A program made the translations under genes and the position numbers. From contig NZ_JACCDD010000007.1 in the NCBI RefSeq assembly GCF_013415115.1, positions 124,001 through 188,000 on the forward strand: a stretch of 64,000 bases of DNA, given 5' to 3'. This document shows positions 37,942 to 47,911 of the stretch, one piece after another (within the stretch, counting starts at the first letter, position 1; each line of letters starts with the position of its first letter). The DNA comes from Vreelandella zhaodongensis. Its GTDB lineage: Bacteria; Pseudomonadota; Gammaproteobacteria; Pseudomonadales; Halomonadaceae. Under the pieces are notes generated by a model. That model saw only the letters and a list, made by a program, of their open reading frames with translations, was not told the DNA's origin and made no database searches.

Positions 37942-38442
37942 TTACCCCGTGATCGCTTCGACAGACAGACCGCGTTTAGCGGCAATGTCTTCCGGTGCTT
38001 GCATGGCGGAGAGACCTTTAACAGTCGCTCGAACCACGTTAACCGGGTTGGTGGAACCGTAGCACTTGGCCAGTACATCGTGGACGCCAGCAAGCTCTAA
38101 TACAGAGCGCATAGCACCACCAGCGATGATTCCGGTACCTTCTGAAGCCGGCTGCATGTAAACCTTAGAAGCACCGTGACGCGCTTTCACCGGATACTGC
38201 AGCGTATGGCCAGCAAGGTTCACCTTGACCATGTTGCGACGAGCTTGGTCCATCGCTTTTTGAATCGCAACCGGCACTTCACGCGCCTTGCCACGACCAA
38301 AACCGACACGACCTTTACCATCACCAACGACGGTCAGCGCGGTGAAGCCGAAAATACGACCACCTTTGACCACCTTGGCGACGCGGTTAACCTGCACTAA
38401 CTTCTCTTGCAGATCACCGCTTTGCTGTTCGTTCTTCGCCAT
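37942..38442 (-). CDS. rpsE: 30S ribosomal protein S5
   Basis: Decoding-fidelity protein of 166 residues with the N-terminal dsRNA-binding fold ([40 protein letters not shown]) and the C-terminal [18 protein letters not shown] segment ([15 protein letters not shown]). No spectinomycin-resistance-type deletion is obvious in the VKGGRIF loop. Confidence 0.98.
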   Translation of the reverse strand: MAKNEQQSGDLQEKLVQVNRVAKVVKGGRIFGFTALTVVGDGKGRVGFGRGKAREVPVAIQKAMDQARRNMVKVNLAGHTLQYPVKARHGASKVYMQPASEGTGIIAGGAMRSVLELAGVHDVLAKCYGSTNPVNVVRATVKGLSAMQAPEDIAAKRGLSVEAITG

Positions 38443-38453
38443 CGTAAAACCCT

Positions 38454-38804
38454 TTAGAATTCCAGGCCGCCTTCACGAGCGGCGTCGGCCAGAGCCTTGA
38501 CGCGGCCGTGATACTTAAAGCCAGCACGGTCGAAGGCCACCTGGGTGATGCCTGCTTCTTTAGCGCGTTCAGCAATCAGAGCACCCACCTTAGAGGCGGC
38601 ATCTGAATTACCAGTCGCACCCTCGCGCAGTGCTTTGTCCAGCGTAGAAGCACTGGCTAGCACTTTGCCACCATCCGGCGAGATAATCTGCGCGTAGATG
38701 TGACGCGGGGTACGGTTGACGCACAGGCGATACACGCCCAGCTCGCGGATCTTGGCGCGAGCACGGCGGGCACGACGGAGACGAGATTCTTTCTTCGCGT
38801 TCAT
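38454..38804 (-). CDS. rplR: 50S ribosomal protein L18
   Basis: 5S rRNA-binding protein, 116 residues. Basic start [20 protein letters not shown] and the conserved end [20 protein letters not shown] identify it. It lies between rplF and rpsE. Confidence 0.98.
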   Translation of the reverse strand: MNAKKESRLRRARRARAKIRELGVYRLCVNRTPRHIYAQIISPDGGKVLASASTLDKALREGATGNSDAASKVGALIAERAKEAGITQVAFDRAGFKYHGRVKALADAAREGGLEF

Positions 38805-38813
38805 AACCCTGCC

Positions 38814-39344
38814 TTACTTCTTCTTGGCTTCTTTGCGACGCACCTGCTCGTCGGCGTACCGTACACCCTTGCCTTTATACGGCTCTGGCGGACGGAAGGC
38901 GCGGATTTCCGCGGCGCACTGACCGAGCATCTGCTTGTCCGCGCTTTTCAGCACGATCACGGTGTTCTTCGGCGTTTCCGCTGAGACACCCTTAGGCAGT
39001 TCATAGTCGACCGGGTGCGAGAAGCCCAGTGAAAGATTGAGCGTCTGGCCCTTAGCTTGGGCACGATAACCGACGCCAACAATTTCGAGAGTTTTTGTGA
39101 AACCCTCAGATACGCCCGTTACCAGGTTCTGAACCAAGGCGCGGGTAGTACCGGCCATAGCCCAGCTCTTGGCAGATTCGCTCGGGGCGAAGGTCAGCTG
39201 ACCATCTTCTTGTCCAATCACAACATCTTGGTGAATGGGCATAGACAGCGTGCCTTGGCCGCCTTTGGCGGTCAGCTGGCCAGCGTCGATTTTGATCTCG
39301 ACACCGGCAGGCACGTTAACCGGATATTTCGCTATGCGGGACAT
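38814..39344 (-). CDS. rplF: 50S ribosomal protein L6
   Basis: Stalk-base protein of 176 residues with two L6 repeats. It begins [20 protein letters not shown] and ends with the signature [20 protein letters not shown]. Located between rpsH and rplR in the spc operon. Confidence 0.98.
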   Translation of the reverse strand: MSRIAKYPVNVPAGVEIKIDAGQLTAKGGQGTLSMPIHQDVVIGQEDGQLTFAPSESAKSWAMAGTTRALVQNLVTGVSEGFTKTLEIVGVGYRAQAKGQTLNLSLGFSHPVDYELPKGVSAETPKNTVIVLKSADKQMLGQCAAEIRAFRPPEPYKGKGVRYADEQVRRKEAKKK

Positions 39345-39353
39345 TCCAGCCTC

Positions 39354-39746
39354 CTAGAATACGGTGCAGATGACTTCGCCACCGACGCCTGCTTGGCGCG
39401 CGGCACGATCGGTCATGACACCATTAGAGGTGGTGACAATCGCGATACCCAGACCATCGGCGACCTTAGGCAGGTTGTCTTTGCCTTTATACTGGCGCAG
39501 AGACGGCTTGGAAACCCGCTGAATGTGCTCAATAACCGGCTTACCCTCAAAGTACTTGAGAGTAACGGTCAGCTCGGGTTTAACGCCTTCAGCCACCGTA
39601 AAGTCGGCAATATAGCCTTCTTGCTTTAGCACTCGGGCCACTTCAACTTTCAGCTTGGAGGACGGCATGGTAGCCGTCTCCTTGGTGGCCATCTGCGCAT
39701 TGCGGATACGGGTAAACATATCCGCCAGAGTGTCTTGCATGCTCAT
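39354..39746 (-). CDS. rpsH: 30S ribosomal protein S8
   Basis: Central-domain assembly protein, 130 residues, and in E. coli the spc operon translational repressor. It begins [20 protein letters not shown] and ends with the family motif [20 protein letters not shown]. Its repression site in E. coli lies near rplE; I did not identify it here. Confidence 0.98.
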   Translation of the reverse strand: MSMQDTLADMFTRIRNAQMATKETATMPSSKLKVEVARVLKQEGYIADFTVAEGVKPELTVTLKYFEGKPVIEHIQRVSKPSLRQYKGKDNLPKVADGLGIAIVTTSNGVMTDRAARQAGVGGEVICTVF

Positions 39747-39778
39747 TTAATGTGCGCTCCTGATGATTCTACGTAGCG

Positions 39779-40084
39779 TTACCAGCTGGACTTTTTCAGA
39801 CCAGGGACGTCGCCACGCATGGCGGCTTCACGCAGCTTGTTACGGCCGAGGCCGAACTTGTTGTAAAAACCGTGCGGACGGCCAGTGACGCGGCAGCGAT
39901 TACGCTGGCGCACCGGGCTTGAGTCGCGCGGCAGTTGCTGCAGCTTCAGCGTCGCCTCGAAACGATCTTCTTCAGAAGCGTTCACGTCCGAGATGATTTT
40001 CTTGAGCTCTGCACGCTTAGCCGCATACTTCTCGACTAGCTGAGTACGCTTGAGCTCACGCTCTATCATACTTTTCTTAGCCAT
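39779..40084 (-). CDS. rpsN: 30S ribosomal protein S14
   Basis: The 101-residue, zinc-free form: [20 protein letters not shown] followed by [20 protein letters not shown], with a single cysteine instead of the two CxxC motifs. It is therefore independent of zinc, unlike L36 in the same cluster. Confidence 0.98.
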   Translation of the reverse strand: MAKKSMIERELKRTQLVEKYAAKRAELKKIISDVNASEEDRFEATLKLQQLPRDSSPVRQRNRCRVTGRPHGFYNKFGLGRNKLREAAMRGDVPGLKKSSW

Positions 40085-40094
40085 GATCCAACCC

Positions 40095-40634
40095 TTATTT
40101 CTTAAACGGGAAGTTCAGTGCCGCTAATAGCGCACGACCTTCCTCGTCGGTGTTGGCGGTAGTAGTGATAGTGACGTCCAGCCCCCGGATACGATCGATC
40201 TTATCATACTCGATCTCTGGGAAGATGATCTGCTCACGCACACCCATAGAATAGTTGCCGCGACCGTCAAAAGACTTCGGATTGAGACCACGGAAGTCAC
40301 GCACGCGGGGAATCGCAATGTTCACCAGGCGGTCCAAGAAGTCCCACATACGCGCTGAGCGCAGTGTGACTTTGACACCGATCGGCCAACCTTCACGCAC
40401 CTTGAAGCCCGCGATGGACTTGCGTGCCTTGGTCACCAGCGGCTTTTGACCGGAGAGCTTCTCCAGGTCACCGATGGCATTGTCGATCAACTTTTTATCG
40501 CTGACCGCTTCGCCGATACCCATGTTCAGAGTCACTTTCGTGATCCGGGGTACCTGCATTACGTTGGCGTAGCTGAACTCTTCTTTCAGTTTAGCTACAA
40601 CCTCGTTTTGATAACGTTCTTTCAAGTTCGCCAT
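40095..40634 (-). CDS. rplE: 50S ribosomal protein L5
   Basis: 5S rRNA and P-tRNA contacting protein, 179 residues. It carries [20 protein letters not shown] and [20 protein letters not shown], both typical. Positioned between rplX and rpsN. Confidence 0.98.
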   Translation of the reverse strand: MANLKERYQNEVVAKLKEEFSYANVMQVPRITKVTLNMGIGEAVSDKKLIDNAIGDLEKLSGQKPLVTKARKSIAGFKVREGWPIGVKVTLRSARMWDFLDRLVNIAIPRVRDFRGLNPKSFDGRGNYSMGVREQIIFPEIEYDKIDRIRGLDVTITTTANTDEEGRALLAALNFPFKK

Positions 40635-40652
40635 TTTGCTACCCGACTCGCG

Positions 40653-40967
40653 TTAGGCGTCGATCTGCGTCTGCGTCGACTTGTAGATACGTACCTTGGT
40701 ACCGTCTTCCTTAACTTGGAAGCCGACGCGATCCGCCTTACCGGTCTCCGAATTGAAGATGGCTACGTTGGACGCGTGAATCGGAGCCTCACGCTCGACG
40801 ATACCGCCCTGATTACCCGCCATGGGATTAGGCTTGGTGTGACGTTTAATCATATTCACACCGGACACCACGAAACGGTTTTCTAGTACCCGCTTAACGG
40901 TGCCGCGCTTGCCTTTATCCTTCCCGGCGATGACGATGACTTCATCGTCACGTTTGATCTTTTGCAT
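40653..40967 (-). CDS. rplX: 50S ribosomal protein L24
   Basis: Assembly-initiator protein of 104 residues with an N-terminal KOW motif ([20 protein letters not shown]). It follows rplN by 14 bases in the spc operon. Confidence 0.98.
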   Translation of the reverse strand: MQKIKRDDEVIVIAGKDKGKRGTVKRVLENRFVVSGVNMIKRHTKPNPMAGNQGGIVEREAPIHASNVAIFNSETGKADRVGFQVKEDGTKVRIYKSTQTQIDA

Positions 40968-40981
40968 ATCCGCCTCGCTCC

Positions 40982-41353
40982 TTACAGCACTTCAGGCGCT
41001 AGGGAAATGATCTTCATGAACTTCTCATTACGAAGTTCACGAGTTACCGGCCCGAAGATACGCGTGCCGATCGGCTGTTCGTTGGTGTTATTCAACAAAA
41101 CCGCCGCATTTCCATCGAAACGGATCAGCGAACCGTCACTACGACGGACGCCACTACGGGTGCGAACGACTACCGCTTTCAGCACTTGGCCTTTTTTGAC
41201 CTTACCGCGCGGAATCGCTTCCTTCACCGTTACCTTAATGACGTCACCAACGCGAGCGTAGCGACGGTGTGAACCGCCTAACACCTTGATGCATTGCACC
41301 CGGCGCGCTCCGCTGTTGTCGGCGACATCCAGCATTGTCTGAGTCTGAATCAT
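40982..41353 (-). CDS. rplN: 50S ribosomal protein L14
   Basis: First gene of the spc operon segment, 123 residues. It begins [20 protein letters not shown] and contains [20 protein letters not shown], both diagnostic. No separate spc promoter is obvious in the 50 bases between rpsQ and rplN, so transcription from the S10 promoter probably continues through. Confidence 0.98.
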   Translation of the reverse strand: MIQTQTMLDVADNSGARRVQCIKVLGGSHRRYARVGDVIKVTVKEAIPRGKVKKGQVLKAVVVRTRSGVRRSDGSLIRFDGNAAVLLNNTNEQPIGTRIFGPVTRELRNEKFMKIISLAPEVL

Positions 41354-41403
41354 CGGTTTTCTCCAAACCTAATCTGACTGCACTGGTTGAACAGGCAAAG
41401 GGA

Positions 41404-41673
41404 TTAACCCTTCGCTTGCTCGACCACCTCGACCAGCGTCCAAGCTTTCTTCTTGGAAAGCGGACGGCACTCCTGAATGGAAACCGTATCGCCTGCCTTA
41501 GCCTGGTTCGCCTCATCATGGGCGTGCAGCTTGGTGGAGCGCTTGACGTATTTTCCGTAGATCGGGTGACGCTCACGACGCTCGATCATTACGACGATGG
41601 ACTTATCCATCTTATCGCTCACCACCTTGCCGGTGAGCGTACGTGTTTTTTTCTCTTCGGCCATCTTATTCAC
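41404..41673 (-). CDS. rpsQ: 30S ribosomal protein S17
   Basis: An 89-residue OB-fold protein with the pattern [20 protein letters not shown] and [20 protein letters not shown]. Its first eight bases overlap the end of rpmC. Last gene of the S10 operon segment. Confidence 0.98.
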   Translation of the reverse strand: MNKMAEEKKTRTLTGKVVSDKMDKSIVVMIERRERHPIYGKYVKRSTKLHAHDEANQAKAGDTVSIQECRPLSKKKAWTLVEVVEQAKG

Positions 41674-41860
41674 CTGCCTTCTCGTTGAGCATAGTCTTCA
41701 CACGGGCGATATCCCGGCGGACCTGCTTGAGCAGATGAGTCTGGCTCAGTTGGCCAGTGGCCTTCTGCATGCGCAGGTTAAACTGCTCGCGGAGTAGCTC
41801 GAGGAGTTGCTCTTGCAGCTCTCCTACGGACTTTTCACGAATTTCCTGGGCTTTCATCAC
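41666..41860 (-). CDS. rpmC: 50S ribosomal protein L29
   Basis: A 64-residue helical hairpin near the exit tunnel: [20 protein letters not shown] and [16 protein letters not shown]. An in-frame ATG precedes the first residue used here; both choices give nearly the same protein. It overlaps rplP by four bases and rpsQ by eight, indicating coupled translation. Confidence 0.97.
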   Translation of the reverse strand: MMKAQEIREKSVGELQEQLLELLREQFNLRMQKATGQLSQTHLLKQVRRDIARVKTMLNEKAGE

Positions 41861-42270
41861 ATCACCGTCCGTTTAGCAAAGGTGGTGGACAAGGGCATCT
41901 TCTGTGCGGCCAACTCAAATGCTTCACGGGCCAGCTCTTCGGATACACCTTCAATTTCGTACAGGACCCGACCCGGTTGGATCTGGGCTACCCAGTACTC
42001 AACGGAACCTTTACCTTTACCCATACGAACTTCGAGCGGCTTCTTGGAAATCGGCTTATCAGGGAAAACGCGGATCCAAATTTTACCGCCACGTTTAACG
42101 TGACGTGTGATCGCACGACGGCCGGCTTCGATCTGACGCGCAGTGATGCGGCCACGACCGGTTGCTTTGAGACCGTACTCCCCGAAGCTGATCTTGCTTC
42201 CGCGATGCGCCAGGCCACGGTTGCGGCCTTTCATCATCTTGCGGAATTTCATACGCTTGGGCTGTAACAT
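41857..42270 (-). CDS. rplP: 50S ribosomal protein L16
   Basis: A 137-residue protein at the A-site tRNA elbow. It begins [20 protein letters not shown] and carries [20 protein letters not shown]. The stop overlaps the rpmC start as ATGA. Confidence 0.98.
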   Translation of the reverse strand: MLQPKRMKFRKMMKGRNRGLAHRGSKISFGEYGLKATGRGRITARQIEAGRRAITRHVKRGGKIWIRVFPDKPISKKPLEVRMGKGKGSVEYWVAQIQPGRVLYEIEGVSEELAREAFELAAQKMPLSTTFAKRTVM

Positions 42271-42285
42271 CGACTCGCTCTCCCC

Positions 42286-42990
42286 TTACCTGGAACCTTT
42301 CTTCTTGGGCGCGTTGCCGGCAGGCTGCTGTTGCTTAGCCTTGGCACGTACTTCCTCGATACCACCGAGGATTTCGCCCTTGAAGATCCACACTTTGACG
42401 CCGATGACGCCGTAGGTGGTGTGAGCTTCGTAAGTGGCGTAGTCGATATCCGCACGCAACGTGTGCAACGGAACGCGACCTTCGCGGTACCATTCGGTAC
42501 GTGCGATTTCGGCACCACCCAGACGACCTGACAGCTGAATCTTGATGCCGCCAGCGCCAAGACGCATTGCGTTCTGTACCGCGCGCTTCATAGCACGACG
42601 GAACATGACGCGACGCTCAAGCTGACCCGCTACGTTAGCAGCGACTAGCTTGGCATCCAGCTCCGGCTTGCGAACTTCTTCGATGTTCACATGAACCGGA
42701 ACACCCATCATCTCGGTGAGATCGCGACGTAAACGGTCGACATCTTCACCTTTTTTGCCAATCACGATACCCGGACGGGCAGTGTGAATGGTGATGCGGG
42801 CATTGTTAGCCGGACGCTCGATGTGAATGCGGCTTAAGGAAGCGTTTTTTAAACGCTCTTCCAGGAAGCTGCGCACTTCGAGATCATTATTGAGCTTATC
42901 GGCATATGCGCCGCGCTCGGCATACCAGACAGAAGCATGGTCTTTGACGATGCCCAGTCGAATGCCTGTTGGATTGACTTTCTGACCCAT
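42286..42990 (-). CDS. rpsC: 30S ribosomal protein S3
   Basis: mRNA-entry protein of 234 residues with a KH domain ([20 protein letters not shown]) and a C-terminal [15 protein letters not shown] tail. It begins [20 protein letters not shown]. Located between rplV and rplP. Confidence 0.98.
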   Translation of the reverse strand: MGQKVNPTGIRLGIVKDHASVWYAERGAYADKLNNDLEVRSFLEERLKNASLSRIHIERPANNARITIHTARPGIVIGKKGEDVDRLRRDLTEMMGVPVHVNIEEVRKPELDAKLVAANVAGQLERRVMFRRAMKRAVQNAMRLGAGGIKIQLSGRLGGAEIARTEWYREGRVPLHTLRADIDYATYEAHTTYGVIGVKVWIFKGEILGGIEEVRAKAKQQQPAGNAPKKKGSR

Positions 42991-43001
42991 CTGGTCGACT
43001 C

Positions 43002-43334
43002 CTACTTCTCGGCTACCTTGACGGTGATGTGGCAGGTGCGCTTCAAGATACGATCCGCACGCCCTTTGGCACGCGGCTTGATACGCTTGAGCGTCATGCC
43101 CTCATCGACGCAGATGGTCGAGACACGCAGCTCGTCGATATCCATGCCGTTATTTTCTTCCGCGTTTGCAATGGCGGACTGCAGCACTTTCTTAACCAGC
43201 TTGGCAGCCTTCTTCGGTGAGAAGGTCAGCAGGTCGAGTGCTTCGGCGACCGGTTTACCGCGCACCTGGTCAGCCACCAAACGGGCCTTCTGGGCGGATA
43301 AACGAGCGCCACGCAGCTTAGCTGTGACTTCCAT
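43002..43334 (-). CDS. rplV: 50S ribosomal protein L22
   Basis: Exit-tunnel protein of 110 residues: [20 protein letters not shown] at the start and the tunnel-loop/C-terminal [20 protein letters not shown]. The macrolide-sensitive loop shows no obvious deletion. Confidence 0.98.
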   Translation of the reverse strand: MEVTAKLRGARLSAQKARLVADQVRGKPVAEALDLLTFSPKKAAKLVKKVLQSAIANAEENNGMDIDELRVSTICVDEGMTLKRIKPRAKGRADRILKRTCHITVKVAEK

Positions 43335-43352
43335 CTCTCAATCCTCTCTGGC

Positions 43353-43628
43353 TTACCGTTTGGCTTTTTTGTCCGCCGCATGCCCGCGATAAGTGCGAGT
43401 AGCAGCGAATTCGCCCAGCTTGTGACCAACCATTTCCTCGGAGACATGCACCGGGACGTGTTGGCGACCGTTATGGACAGCGATTGTGAGGCCTACCATG
43501 TTTGGCAGGATCATAGAACGACGCGACCAAGTCTTGATCGGTTTGCGATCGTTCTTCTCCACTGCAGCCTCTACCTTCTTCAAAAGATGAAGGTCAATGA
43601 AGGGACCTTTCTTTAGTGAACGTGGCAC
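43353..43628 (-). CDS. rpsS: 30S ribosomal protein S19
   Basis: A 91-residue head protein starting [20 protein letters not shown], with the conserved [24 protein letters not shown] motif and basic tail HAADKKAKR. Located between rplB and rplV. Confidence 0.98.
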   Translation of the reverse strand: MPRSLKKGPFIDLHLLKKVEAAVEKNDRKPIKTWSRRSMILPNMVGLTIAVHNGRQHVPVHVSEEMVGHKLGEFAATRTYRGHAADKKAKR

Positions 43629-43661
43629 AGCCGTTACCTCTTAATGTCTTGGCAATTTAGA

Positions 43662-44492
43662 TCAACGCGTCTTATTACGACGACGAATGATCAGCTTGTC
43701 GGTGCGCTTGTTCTTACGCGTCTTGTGACCCTTAGTCGGCACGCCCCATGGGGATACCGGGTGACGACCACCACTGGTGCGGCCTTCGCCACCACCGTGC
43801 GGGTGATCGACTGGGTTCATCGCGACACCGCGAACAGTCGGACGCACGCCTCTCCAGCGCTTCGCACCGGCCTTGCCAAGTTGACGCAGGCTGTGCTCAG
43901 AGTTGCTCACCTCACCCAGAGTCGCGCGGCATTCCGCTAACACTTTACGCATTTCGCCAGAGCGAAGACGCAAGGTAGCGTAATTACCTTCACGAGCGAC
44001 CAACTGGGCGCTAGTACCGGCACTGCGAGCAATCTGCGCGCCTTTACCCGGCTTCAGTTCGATACCGTGAACGGTAGAACCAAGCGGGATGTTGCGCAGC
44101 GGCAAAGCATTACCTTTCTTGATGGGCGCGTTAACACCAGATTCCAGCACGTCACCCGCGCTGACACCTTTCGGTGCAATGATGTAACGACGCTCGCCAT
44201 CAGCGTATTTCAGCAGCGCAATGTGCGCACTGCGGTTCGGGTCGTGCTCCAGACGCTCAACAGTGGCAGGAATGCCATCTTTGGTGCGTTTGAAGTCGAT
44301 CAACCGATAGTGGTGACGATGACCACCGCCCACGTGGCGGGTGGTGATGCGACCGTAGTTGTTACGGCCACCGGACTTGGACTGCTTTTCCAAAAGCGGT
44401 GCATAAGCACGGCCTTTGTACAGTTCCTCACCAACGATCTTAACGACGTGGCGACGACCGGCGGATGTGGGTTTGGTCTTGACGATTGCCAT
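43662..44492 (-). CDS. rplB: 50S ribosomal protein L2
   Basis: Subunit-association and peptidyl-transferase-support protein, 276 residues. The C-terminal [14 protein letters not shown] contains the histidine conserved for peptidyl transfer support, preceded by [14 protein letters not shown]. It begins [19 protein letters not shown]. Confidence 0.98.
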   Translation of the reverse strand: MAIVKTKPTSAGRRHVVKIVGEELYKGRAYAPLLEKQSKSGGRNNYGRITTRHVGGGHRHHYRLIDFKRTKDGIPATVERLEHDPNRSAHIALLKYADGERRYIIAPKGVSAGDVLESGVNAPIKKGNALPLRNIPLGSTVHGIELKPGKGAQIARSAGTSAQLVAREGNYATLRLRSGEMRKVLAECRATLGEVSNSEHSLRQLGKAGAKRWRGVRPTVRGVAMNPVDHPHGGGEGRTSGGRHPVSPWGVPTKGHKTRKNKRTDKLIIRRRNKTR

Positions 44493-44509
44493 TATCCGTA
44501 CTCCTGCCC

Positions 44510-44806
44510 TTATTCGGCGCCAGAGAAGTCTTCGAGCGTTTCACCCGCAGCCAGGGTCACATACGCTTTGCGGTAACCCTTACGCAGGCCAACGCCGTGA
44601 GCAGTACGCTTAGTTTTACCCTTCACGTTCAAAACTTGAACGCTGCCGACCTTCTTGCCGAATAGTGCTTCAACGGCTTTCTTGATCTCGGGCTTGGTAG
44701 CATCAGATGCCACTTTAAAAACGTACTGGTTGCGCTCGGCTGCCATCGCGGCCTTTTCGGTCACGTGCGGTCCAAGCAGAACCTTAAATACGCGCTCCTG
44801 GTTCAT
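44510..44806 (-). CDS. rplW: 50S ribosomal protein L23
   Basis: Exit-site docking protein for trigger factor and SRP, 98 residues: [20 protein letters not shown] and [20 protein letters not shown]. Overlaps rplD by four bases. Confidence 0.98.
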   Translation of the reverse strand: MNQERVFKVLLGPHVTEKAAMAAERNQYVFKVASDATKPEIKKAVEALFGKKVGSVQVLNVKGKTKRTAHGVGLRKGYRKAYVTLAAGETLEDFSGAE

Positions 44807-45408
44807 GCCAGCTTCTCCTCGAATTTACGCAGGGCGGAGACGGTGACCAGAACCTTATCAAAGGCAACTAGGCTCACCGGGTCAGCTGCAGCGACATCCA
44901 CCACATCGACGTGGGGAAGGTTGCGTGCGGCCAAATAGAGCTTCTCGTCTAGTTCTTCAGTGACGATCAACACTTTCTCAATGTTGAGCTCTTTCAGCTT
45001 GGCAGCTACCTGCTTGGTCTTCGGCGCTTCAACGCTGAACTCTTCAACAACGACTAGGCGTTCTTGACGTACCAGCTCAGACAGGATGGAACGCATCGCC
45101 GCACGGTACATTTTGCGGTTAACTTTCTGGCTGTGGTCCTGGGGACGGGCCGCGAAAGTTACGCCGCCGCTGCGCCATAACGGAGAGCGAATAGTACCGG
45201 CACGTGCACGACCGGTACCCTTCTGACGCCACGGTTTCTTACCACCACCACGTACGTCGGAACGGTTCTTTTGAGCGCGAGTACCTTGACGGCCACCAGC
45301 CAAATAGGCGGTTACCACCTGGTGAACCAGCGCTTCGTTGAATTCTTTGCCAAAAGTGGCGTCGGCTACTTCAACGGTACCCGTGCCTGCAGCAAGATTC
45401 AGATTCAT
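44803..45408 (-). CDS. rplD: 50S ribosomal protein L4
   Basis: Tunnel protein of 201 residues, which in E. coli also represses the S10 operon through its leader. The extended loop [30 protein letters not shown] is intact, with no macrolide-resistance deletion seen. Coupled to rplW by ATGA overlap. Confidence 0.98.
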   Translation of the reverse strand: MNLNLAAGTGTVEVADATFGKEFNEALVHQVVTAYLAGGRQGTRAQKNRSDVRGGGKKPWRQKGTGRARAGTIRSPLWRSGGVTFAARPQDHSQKVNRKMYRAAMRSILSELVRQERLVVVEEFSVEAPKTKQVAAKLKELNIEKVLIVTEELDEKLYLAARNLPHVDVVDVAAADPVSLVAFDKVLVTVSALRKFEEKLA

Positions 45409-45423
45409 TGGTAATTATCCCCT

Positions 45424-46062
45424 TCAGCCAGCTTTCACGGCGCTGCGAACGATAACATCGCTACCGGTCGCGCCCGGAACAGCACCTTTGATCAGCAGCA
45501 GGTTACGCTCGGCGTCGACACGGACGATCTCAAGGCTCTGTACGGTGCAACGGGCATTACCCATTTGACCGGCCATTTTTTTGCCTTTGAATACACGACC
45601 CGGGGTCTGACACATGCCGATAGAACCCGGCGCGCGGTGCGACAGGGAGTTACCATGCGTGTTGTCTTGGGTACGGAAATTCCAGCGCTTAACAGCACCC
45701 TGGAAGCCTTTACCCTTAGAGGTGCCAGTCACGTCGATCATTTGACCAGCTTCGAAGAGGGATACGGTGAGTTCGCCACCCACTTCTGGAGCTTCTTCAC
45801 CTTCTGCAAGGCGGAATTCCATCAGTGAACGACCAGCCTCAACACCCGCCTTGGCAAACTGACCAGCTTGCGCTTTGGTGAGGTGTTTGGCTTTACGAGA
45901 ACCTGTAGTGACCTGAACCGCTGCGTAACCGTCAGACTCGAGGGTCTTAACGCGTGTTACACGGTTAGGATCAACTTCAATAACGGTCACGGGCACGGAA
46001 GCGCCATCTTCGGTAAAGACACGGGTCATCCCGGCTTTTTTACCGACTAAACCGATAGTCAT
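45424..46062 (-). CDS. rplC: 50S ribosomal protein L3
   Basis: Early-assembly protein of 212 residues with [20 protein letters not shown] at the start and the central extension [20 protein letters not shown] and [11 protein letters not shown], whose Gln is methylated in E. coli. A 155-base gap separates it from rpsJ, longer than the short spacing usual in this operon. Confidence 0.98.
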   Translation of the reverse strand: MTIGLVGKKAGMTRVFTEDGASVPVTVIEVDPNRVTRVKTLESDGYAAVQVTTGSRKAKHLTKAQAGQFAKAGVEAGRSLMEFRLAEGEEAPEVGGELTVSLFEAGQMIDVTGTSKGKGFQGAVKRWNFRTQDNTHGNSLSHRAPGSIGMCQTPGRVFKGKKMAGQMGNARCTVQSLEIVRVDAERNLLLIKGAVPGATGSDVIVRSAVKAG

Positions 46063-46217
46063 ACTCAGTCTCCTATAGTGTACGGGGCTATCACCCGCTA
46101 TGGCTGCCCTTTCCAGAGCATTCCACTAGCACATTGTGTGGCGCCTCACGGCGCGGCGGCTGCTGCTCACCCTGAAAATAAATTAATGAGCGCTGGGCCG
46201 CGAAGTGTCTAGTGTAA

Positions 46218-46529
46218 TTAGTCGAGCTTGATTTGCACGTCTACGCCAGCGGCGAGATCGAGCTTCATCAACGCATCAACAGTTTTCTCAGTTGGCTCAA
46301 CAATGTCGAGCACACGCTTGTGAGTACGAATCTCATACTGATCACGCGCATCTTTGTTGACGTGCGGTGAAATCAGAATGGTATAGCGCTCGCGGTTGGT
46401 CGGCAGCGGGATCGGTCCACGAACCTGAGCACCAGTACGCTTAGCGGTTTCAACAATCTCCGCAGTAGACTGGTCAATCAGGCGATGGTCGAACGCTTTC
46501 AACCGAATGCGAATCTTTTGGTTCTGCAT
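46218..46529 (-). CDS. rpsJ: 30S ribosomal protein S10 (NusE)
   Basis: First gene of the S10 operon. The 103-residue product ([20 protein letters not shown], ending GVDVQIKLD) is the standard length, and the protein also acts as NusE in antitermination. It is expressed from the consensus promoter at 46594-46622. Confidence 0.98.
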   Translation of the reverse strand: MQNQKIRIRLKAFDHRLIDQSTAEIVETAKRTGAQVRGPIPLPTNRERYTILISPHVNKDARDQYEIRTHKRVLDIVEPTEKTVDALMKLDLAAGVDVQIKLD

Positions 46530-46593
46530 TTGCCCTAAACTCCAATGGATGTCGACGGCGCGAGCCGTCTACCCACGCATTCAAAGGATGCGC

Positions 46594-46622
46594 ATTATAG
46601 GCACGCCAAAAGCCCATGTCAA
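46594..46622 (-). promoter_or_regulatory. Perfect-consensus sigma-70 promoter of the S10 operon
   Basis: On the minus strand TTGACA (46617-46622) is followed by exactly 17 bases and TATAAT (46594-46599), an exact consensus match. The predicted start is near 46587, leaving a leader of about 58 bases before rpsJ, shorter than the 172-base E. coli S10 leader that binds L4. It begins about 20 bases downstream of the tuf terminator. Confidence 0.93.
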
Positions 46623-46643
46623 ACATTTGCTATTGGTGCGCAG

Positions 46644-46669
46644 AAAAGGGGGCTCACAAGAGCCCCCTT
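46644..46669 (-). terminator. Terminator after tuf
   Basis: A ten-base-pair stem (AAGGGGGCTC with GAGCCCCCTT) and a short T run on the minus strand, 19 bases after the tuf stop. It separates the str operon from the S10 promoter. Confidence 0.9.
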
Positions 46670-46688
46670 GATCAATCAAGCAAACTGC

Positions 46689-47882
46689 TTACTTGACAAT
46701 CTTGGCCACAACGCCAGCACCAACGGTACGACCACCTTCGCGAATAGCGAAGCGCAGACCGTCGTCCATAGCGATCGGAGCGATCAGGGTAACAACCATC
46801 TTAACGTTGTCGCCCGGCATTACCATTTCAACGCCTTCTGGCAGTTCACAAGTACCGGTTACATCAGTGGTACGGAAGTAGAACTGCGGACGGTAGCCCT
46901 TGAAGAAAGGCGTGTGACGACCACCTTCTTCTTTGGACAGCACGTATACTTCAGCTTCGAAGGTAGTGTGCGGGTTGATGGTGCCCGGCTTAGCCAGAAC
47001 CTGGCCACGCTCGACGTCATCACGCTTAGTACCACGCAGCAGGGCGCCAACGTTCTCACCTGCACGACCTTCGTCGAGCAGCTTACGGAACATTTCAACA
47101 CCGGTAACGATGGTTTTAGTGGTGTCGCGGATACCCACGATTTCCACTTCTTCGCCCGCTTTTACGATACCGCGCTCTACACGACCGGTAACAACAGTAC
47201 CGCGGCCAGAGATAGAGAACACGTCTTCGATCGGCATCAGGAACGGCTGGTCGATAGCACGCTCCGGCTCAGGGATGTACTCATCCAGAGCTTTGATCAG
47301 ATTCGCAACAGCAGTAGTACCCATGCCGTTCTCATCTTCACCGTTCAGCGCCATCAGCGCAGAACCAGTGATGATCGGCGTGTCGTCACCCGGGAAGTCG
47401 TACTCGTCGAGAAGCTCGCGAACTTCCATCTCGACCAGCTCAAGCAGTTCTTCGTCATCGACCATGTCCGCTTTGTTCAGGAACACAACGATGTAAGGAA
47501 CGCCAACCTGGCGAGAAAGCAGGATGTGCTCACGCGTCTGCGGCATGGGGCCGTCTGCGGCAGAACATACCAGAATTGCGCCATCCATCTGGGCAGCACC
47601 GGTAATCATGTTCTTGACGTAGTCAGCGTGTCCTGGGCAGTCAACGTGCGCGTAGTGACGCTCTTCAGACTGGTACTCAACGTGTGACGTAGCGATGGTG
47701 ATACCGCGCTCGCGCTCTTCAGGAGCGTTATCGATGGTATCAAATTCACGCCAGTCGCCGCCGAAAACCTCAGCAGACACGCGGGTCAGGGCCGCTGTCA
47801 GAGTCGTTTTACCGTGGTCGACGTGACCGATGGTGCCGACGTTGACGTGCGGTTTGGAACGTTCAAATTTTTCCTTAGCCAC
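46689..47882 (-). CDS. tufA: Elongation factor Tu
   Basis: GTPase that delivers aminoacyl-tRNA to the ribosome, 397 residues. G1 is GHVDHGKT at 19-26, followed by DCPGH and NKADM; domain 2-3 signatures such as [11 protein letters not shown] and [10 protein letters not shown] are intact. The large open frame on the opposite strand is a composition artefact. It follows fusA by 29 bases as the last gene of the str operon. The second tuf copy common in related genomes is not seen near the tRNA genes at the right edge. Confidence 0.98.
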   Translation of the reverse strand: MAKEKFERSKPHVNVGTIGHVDHGKTTLTAALTRVSAEVFGGDWREFDTIDNAPEERERGITIATSHVEYQSEERHYAHVDCPGHADYVKNMITGAAQMDGAILVCSAADGPMPQTREHILLSRQVGVPYIVVFLNKADMVDDEELLELVEMEVRELLDEYDFPGDDTPIITGSALMALNGEDENGMGTTAVANLIKALDEYIPEPERAIDQPFLMPIEDVFSISGRGTVVTGRVERGIVKAGEEVEIVGIRDTTKTIVTGVEMFRKLLDEGRAGENVGALLRGTKRDDVERGQVLAKPGTINPHTTFEAEVYVLSKEEGGRHTPFFKGYRPQFYFRTTDVTGTCELPEGVEMVMPGDNVKMVVTLIAPIAMDDGLRFAIREGGRTVGAGVVAKIVK

Positions 47883-47911
47883 TGCTATAACCTCTTTACG
47901 TTAGCTAACGG

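Noticed and set aside
46545-47687. 380-codon open frame on the plus strand over tuf
   Set aside because: Antisense to a highly expressed, codon-biased gene; no ribosome site or recognisable domain. Similar antisense frames over fusA, rpoB, rpoC and rpsD were dismissed for the same reason.
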